The notes under the pieces were generated by a model, which was not told where the DNA came from, ran no database searches, and saw nothing but the letters and a program-made list of their open reading frames with translations. DNA of 64,000 nucleotides, taken from contig NZ_BFAQ01000035.1 in assembly GCF_002933855.1 (NCBI RefSeq), positions 62,001 through 126,000 of the forward strand, read 5' to 3'. The stretch is from Vibrio penaeicida (GTDB lineage: Bacteria > Pseudomonadota > Gammaproteobacteria > Enterobacterales > Vibrionaceae). The translations under genes were made by a program, and so were the position numbers. This document shows, piece by piece, positions 62,370 through 64,000 of this stretch. Numbering within the stretch: position 1 is the first letter of the stretch; each line of letters opens with the position of its first letter.

Positions 62370-63581
62370 ATGAAACAACTACTTGTGGGCACTACGCTCA
62401 TCTGCCTTGGGCTGACGTCAGGGGTTGCCTTCGCCAAAGTCTCGGCAGATTTGGGCCCCCGCCCTATGTATCTTGTCGACAATATGGATGAAAGCGCACT
62501 AAAAACTAAGCTTCAAACTTGTGAAGCCGGTCCTTTTCATCGAAGCGATTTTTCCATCGGTCACCGCGGTGCAGCAATGCAGTTTCCGGAACACACAAAA
62601 GAATCCTATTTAGCCGCAATTCGCACAGGTGCAGGGGTACTAGAGTGTGATGTTACTTTCACGAAAGACAAAGAATTGGTATGCCGTCATTCGCAAAGCG
62701 ATCTGCATACAACAACCAATGTACTTGCCATTCCTGAGCTTGCCAAAAAATGTACCATTCCGTTCAAACCAGCCAATTTAGAAACTGGGGAAAAAGCACA
62801 AGCCGAATGCCGCACGTCTGACTTTACTTTGGCGGAATTCAAAACTCTTAAAGGAAAAATGGATGGGGCTAACCCAATGGCTCAAACACCTGAAGAGTAC
62901 ATGAATGGAACACCAGGCTGGCGAACCGATCTCTACTCTACATCGGGCACGTTAATGACTCATGCAGAAAGCGTCGCTTTGTTTAAAGAACACGGTGTAA
63001 AAGTCACTCCAGAGCTTAAGTCGCCTGCAGTTGATATGCCTTACAACGGTTTTTCGCAAGAAGATTATGCGCAAAAACTGATTGATGAACTAAAAGCTGG
63101 CGGGATTAAAGCGAAGGATGCCTACGTACAATCGTTTAACTTGAACGATGTAAAATATTGGCTAGCAAAAGAGCCTAAGTTTGGTCAGCAAGCTGTTTAC
63201 TTAGACGATCGAGTCTACAACGATGAAAACTTTAAACCCACGCTAGATAATATGAAATCTTTAGTGGAATCAGGCGTTAATATTATTGCACCTCCTATGT
63301 ACGCCTTGGTTACTTTGGACAGTGAAGGAAGCATTGTGCCTTCAGATTATGCCAAGCTAGCGAAAGAAGCTGGGCTTGATATTATCACATGGACGTTAGA
63401 ACGCTCCGGACCACTAAACAACGGTGGTGGTTGGTATTATCAAAGTGTTAAAGACAGCATCAATAACGATGGTGATGCCATGGTGATGTTAGATGTTTTG
63501 GCACAAAAAGTAGGTGTTTTAGGTGTATTCAGTGATTGGCCTTCAACCGTTACTTATTACGCTAACTGCATGAAACTATAG
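62370..63581 (+). CDS. Periplasmic glycerophosphodiester phosphodiesterase family protein
   Basis: The 403-residue protein has a signal peptide (about 1-22, cut after AFA). The GDPD domain has [18 protein letters not shown] with the catalytic His, [20 protein letters not shown] with the metal acidic residues and second His, and a TIM-barrel end ([12 protein letters not shown]). It should split glycerophosphodiesters to glycerol-3-phosphate and an alcohol in the periplasm. An inserted segment of about 50 residues ([18 protein letters not shown]) is longer than in E. coli GlpQ. The start has GGAG 8 bases upstream. Sigma-54 control is indicated. Confidence 0.9.
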   Translation: MKQLLVGTTLICLGLTSGVAFAKVSADLGPRPMYLVDNMDESALKTKLQTCEAGPFHRSDFSIGHRGAAMQFPEHTKESYLAAIRTGAGVLECDVTFTKDKELVCRHSQSDLHTTTNVLAIPELAKKCTIPFKPANLETGEKAQAECRTSDFTLAEFKTLKGKMDGANPMAQTPEEYMNGTPGWRTDLYSTSGTLMTHAESVALFKEHGVKVTPELKSPAVDMPYNGFSQEDYAQKLIDELKAGGIKAKDAYVQSFNLNDVKYWLAKEPKFGQQAVYLDDRVYNDENFKPTLDNMKSLVESGVNIIAPPMYALVTLDSEGSIVPSDYAKLAKEAGLDIITWTLERSGPLNNGGGWYYQSVKDSINNDGDAMVMLDVLAQKVGVLGVFSDWPSTVTYYANCMKL

Positions 63582-63597
63582 TAGATAAGTTAATGAT

Positions 63598-63621
63598 AGA
63601 GCCGCCAAAAGCGGCTCTTAA
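63598..63621 (+). terminator. Rho-independent terminator of the phosphodiesterase gene
   Basis: AGAGCCGC-CAAAA-GCGGCTCT followed by TAATTA; the short T-tract leaves some read-through possible. Confidence 0.75.
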
Positions 63622-63640
63622 TTATTCACAAAAACGGTTT

Positions 63641-63688
63641 GGACACATTTGACCCAAACTTTAAAAAAGCAATGGACAAATGTGACAC
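63641..63688 (+). promoter_or_regulatory. Two putative activator sites upstream of the PhnD-like gene
   Basis: GGACACATTTGACCC (63641-63655) and GGACAAATGTGACAC (63674-63688) match the site at 62241. The second is part of a perfect palindrome, ACAAATG-TGACA-CATTTGT. They lie 110 and 77 bases upstream of the -24 element, a classic enhancer position for NtrC-family activators. Confidence 0.65.
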
Positions 63689-63715
63689 ATTTGTAAACAC
63701 AAAAGAAATCATATT

Positions 63716-63765
63716 TTTTATCTCATTGTTTTATAAGTACTAATTAACATGGCACGCTCCTAGCA
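63716..63765 (+). promoter_or_regulatory. Sigma-54 promoter of the PhnD-like gene, with shared 17-bp element
   Basis: TGGCACGCTCCTAGCA has a perfect -24 half and GC at 63763-63764, 10 bases after the GG. The 17-mer TTTTATCTCATTGTTTT (63716-63732) ends 19 bases before the -24 GG, as in the previous gene. Confidence 0.85.
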
Positions 63766-63811
63766 ATAACAAACGCGACCCTTTACATTAAATCAACAAA
63801 AAGGTTTCAAG

Positions 63812-64000
63812 ATGAAATTAGCACCTAAAGGATTACTTATTGCTACCTCCCTGCTTTTGCCTTCATTAGCGTTTGCGCAGACGTGTGAAAACAGAGGTGT
63901 ATTGGATGACCGTTATTGCGATGAAAACAATGACCTTGTTGCTGACACGCCAAAAAACAAAGACGACTGGCGCGATCCAAGTACATTGGTCTTTACATAT
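63812..64000 (+). CDS. PhnD-like phosphate/phosphonate ABC substrate-binding protein, N-terminal part
   Basis: The gene is cut by the window end after 63 codons. It starts MKLAPKGLLIATSLLLPSLA, a clear signal peptide cut after FAQ or AFA. The mature start has paired cysteines (CENRG, YCDENNDLVAD) and then DWRDPSTLVFTY, as I recall from periplasmic PhnD-type binding proteins. It should bind a phosphonate, phosphite or phosphate ester for an ABC importer encoded further right. AAGG precedes the ATG by 7 bases. A sigma-54 promoter and two activator sites lie upstream. Confidence 0.75.
   Translation, partial: MKLAPKGLLIATSLLLPSLAFAQTCENRGVLDDRYCDENNDLVADTPKNKDDWRDPSTLVFTY

Overview
The window is Gram-negative and looks like a Vibrio or close relative. 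Evidence: moderate-to-low GC, Vibrio-type families (DUF2986, DUF2861, DUF3069, DUF3319, the PF10115 HlyU family) and gene blocks that I recall from Vibrio cholerae chromosome II: trxC/fabH2, hutA/LysR, ddl-yciH-vxr and nrdDG-aminotransferase. The gene-block comparison is recollection, not a search. No rRNA, tRNA, IS element, prophage or CRISPR array was seen.

The central observation is architectural: the window spans the replication terminus of what is probably the secondary chromosome. A 28-bp dif site (XerC arm AGTGCGCATTA, centre TCTATC, XerD arm TTATGTTAAAT on the minus strand) sits at 28327-28354. Five perfect 13-bp matS sites (MatP-binding, GTGACRNYGTCAC) lie at 5.1, 30.3, 34.2, 41.9 and 49.8 kb. 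The KOPS octamers I found (GGGNAGGG) all point toward dif: four on the plus strand to its left and one on the minus strand to its right. A lone tyrosine-recombinase-like gene with a changed catalytic box lies 1 kb from dif.

Layout. 1-2.4 kb: 3' end of a peptide-type ABC transporter operon. 2.6-8.0 kb: single genes (2OG-Fe oxygenase, GNAT, DnaJ-related, DUF4174, NYN, DUF2986, MFS) and trxC. 8.3-10.4 kb: FabH-type synthase and a sugar kinase. 10.9-15.7 kb: an ArsR/HlyU-type thiol regulator with an RND pump and its adaptor. 15.7-18.1 kb: pxpA, galE and an unannotated 25-residue membrane peptide. 18.2-24.3 kb: Fur-controlled heme receptor, LysR regulator and a PatZ-like acetyltransferase. 24.6-28.1 kb: SPOR lipoprotein, ddl, the recombinase, DUF3319 and yciH. 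Then come dif, a lipoprotein and the whole vxrABCDE operon (29.75-34.1 kb, cell-wall stress two-component system). 34.4-37.3 kb: pntAB. 37.6-43.3 kb: PF10115, ComFB-like and two GGDEF proteins, cold-shock protein, SelO, DUF3069. 43.5-47.8 kb: OmpA-like protein, a second TonB receptor and an AraC regulator. 47.8-51.9 kb: cobQ-modABC. 52.0-54.9 kb: BOF protein, outer-membrane protein, aspartyl-protease-like lipoprotein, aminotransferase. 55.0-57.6 kb: nrdDG, with two NrdR boxes and a perfect FNR box upstream.

The right edge (58.9-64.0 kb) holds a coherent regulatory system. A membrane histidine kinase and a sigma-54 response regulator are followed by a periplasmic glycerophosphodiester phosphodiesterase and the start of a PhnD-like binding protein. 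Each of the latter two genes has a sigma-54 promoter, a shared 17-bp element at nearly the same distance and copies of a shared 15-bp motif (GGACAMAWWTGACMC) upstream. I infer a phosphodiester or phosphonate sensing and scavenging regulon whose rest lies beyond the window.
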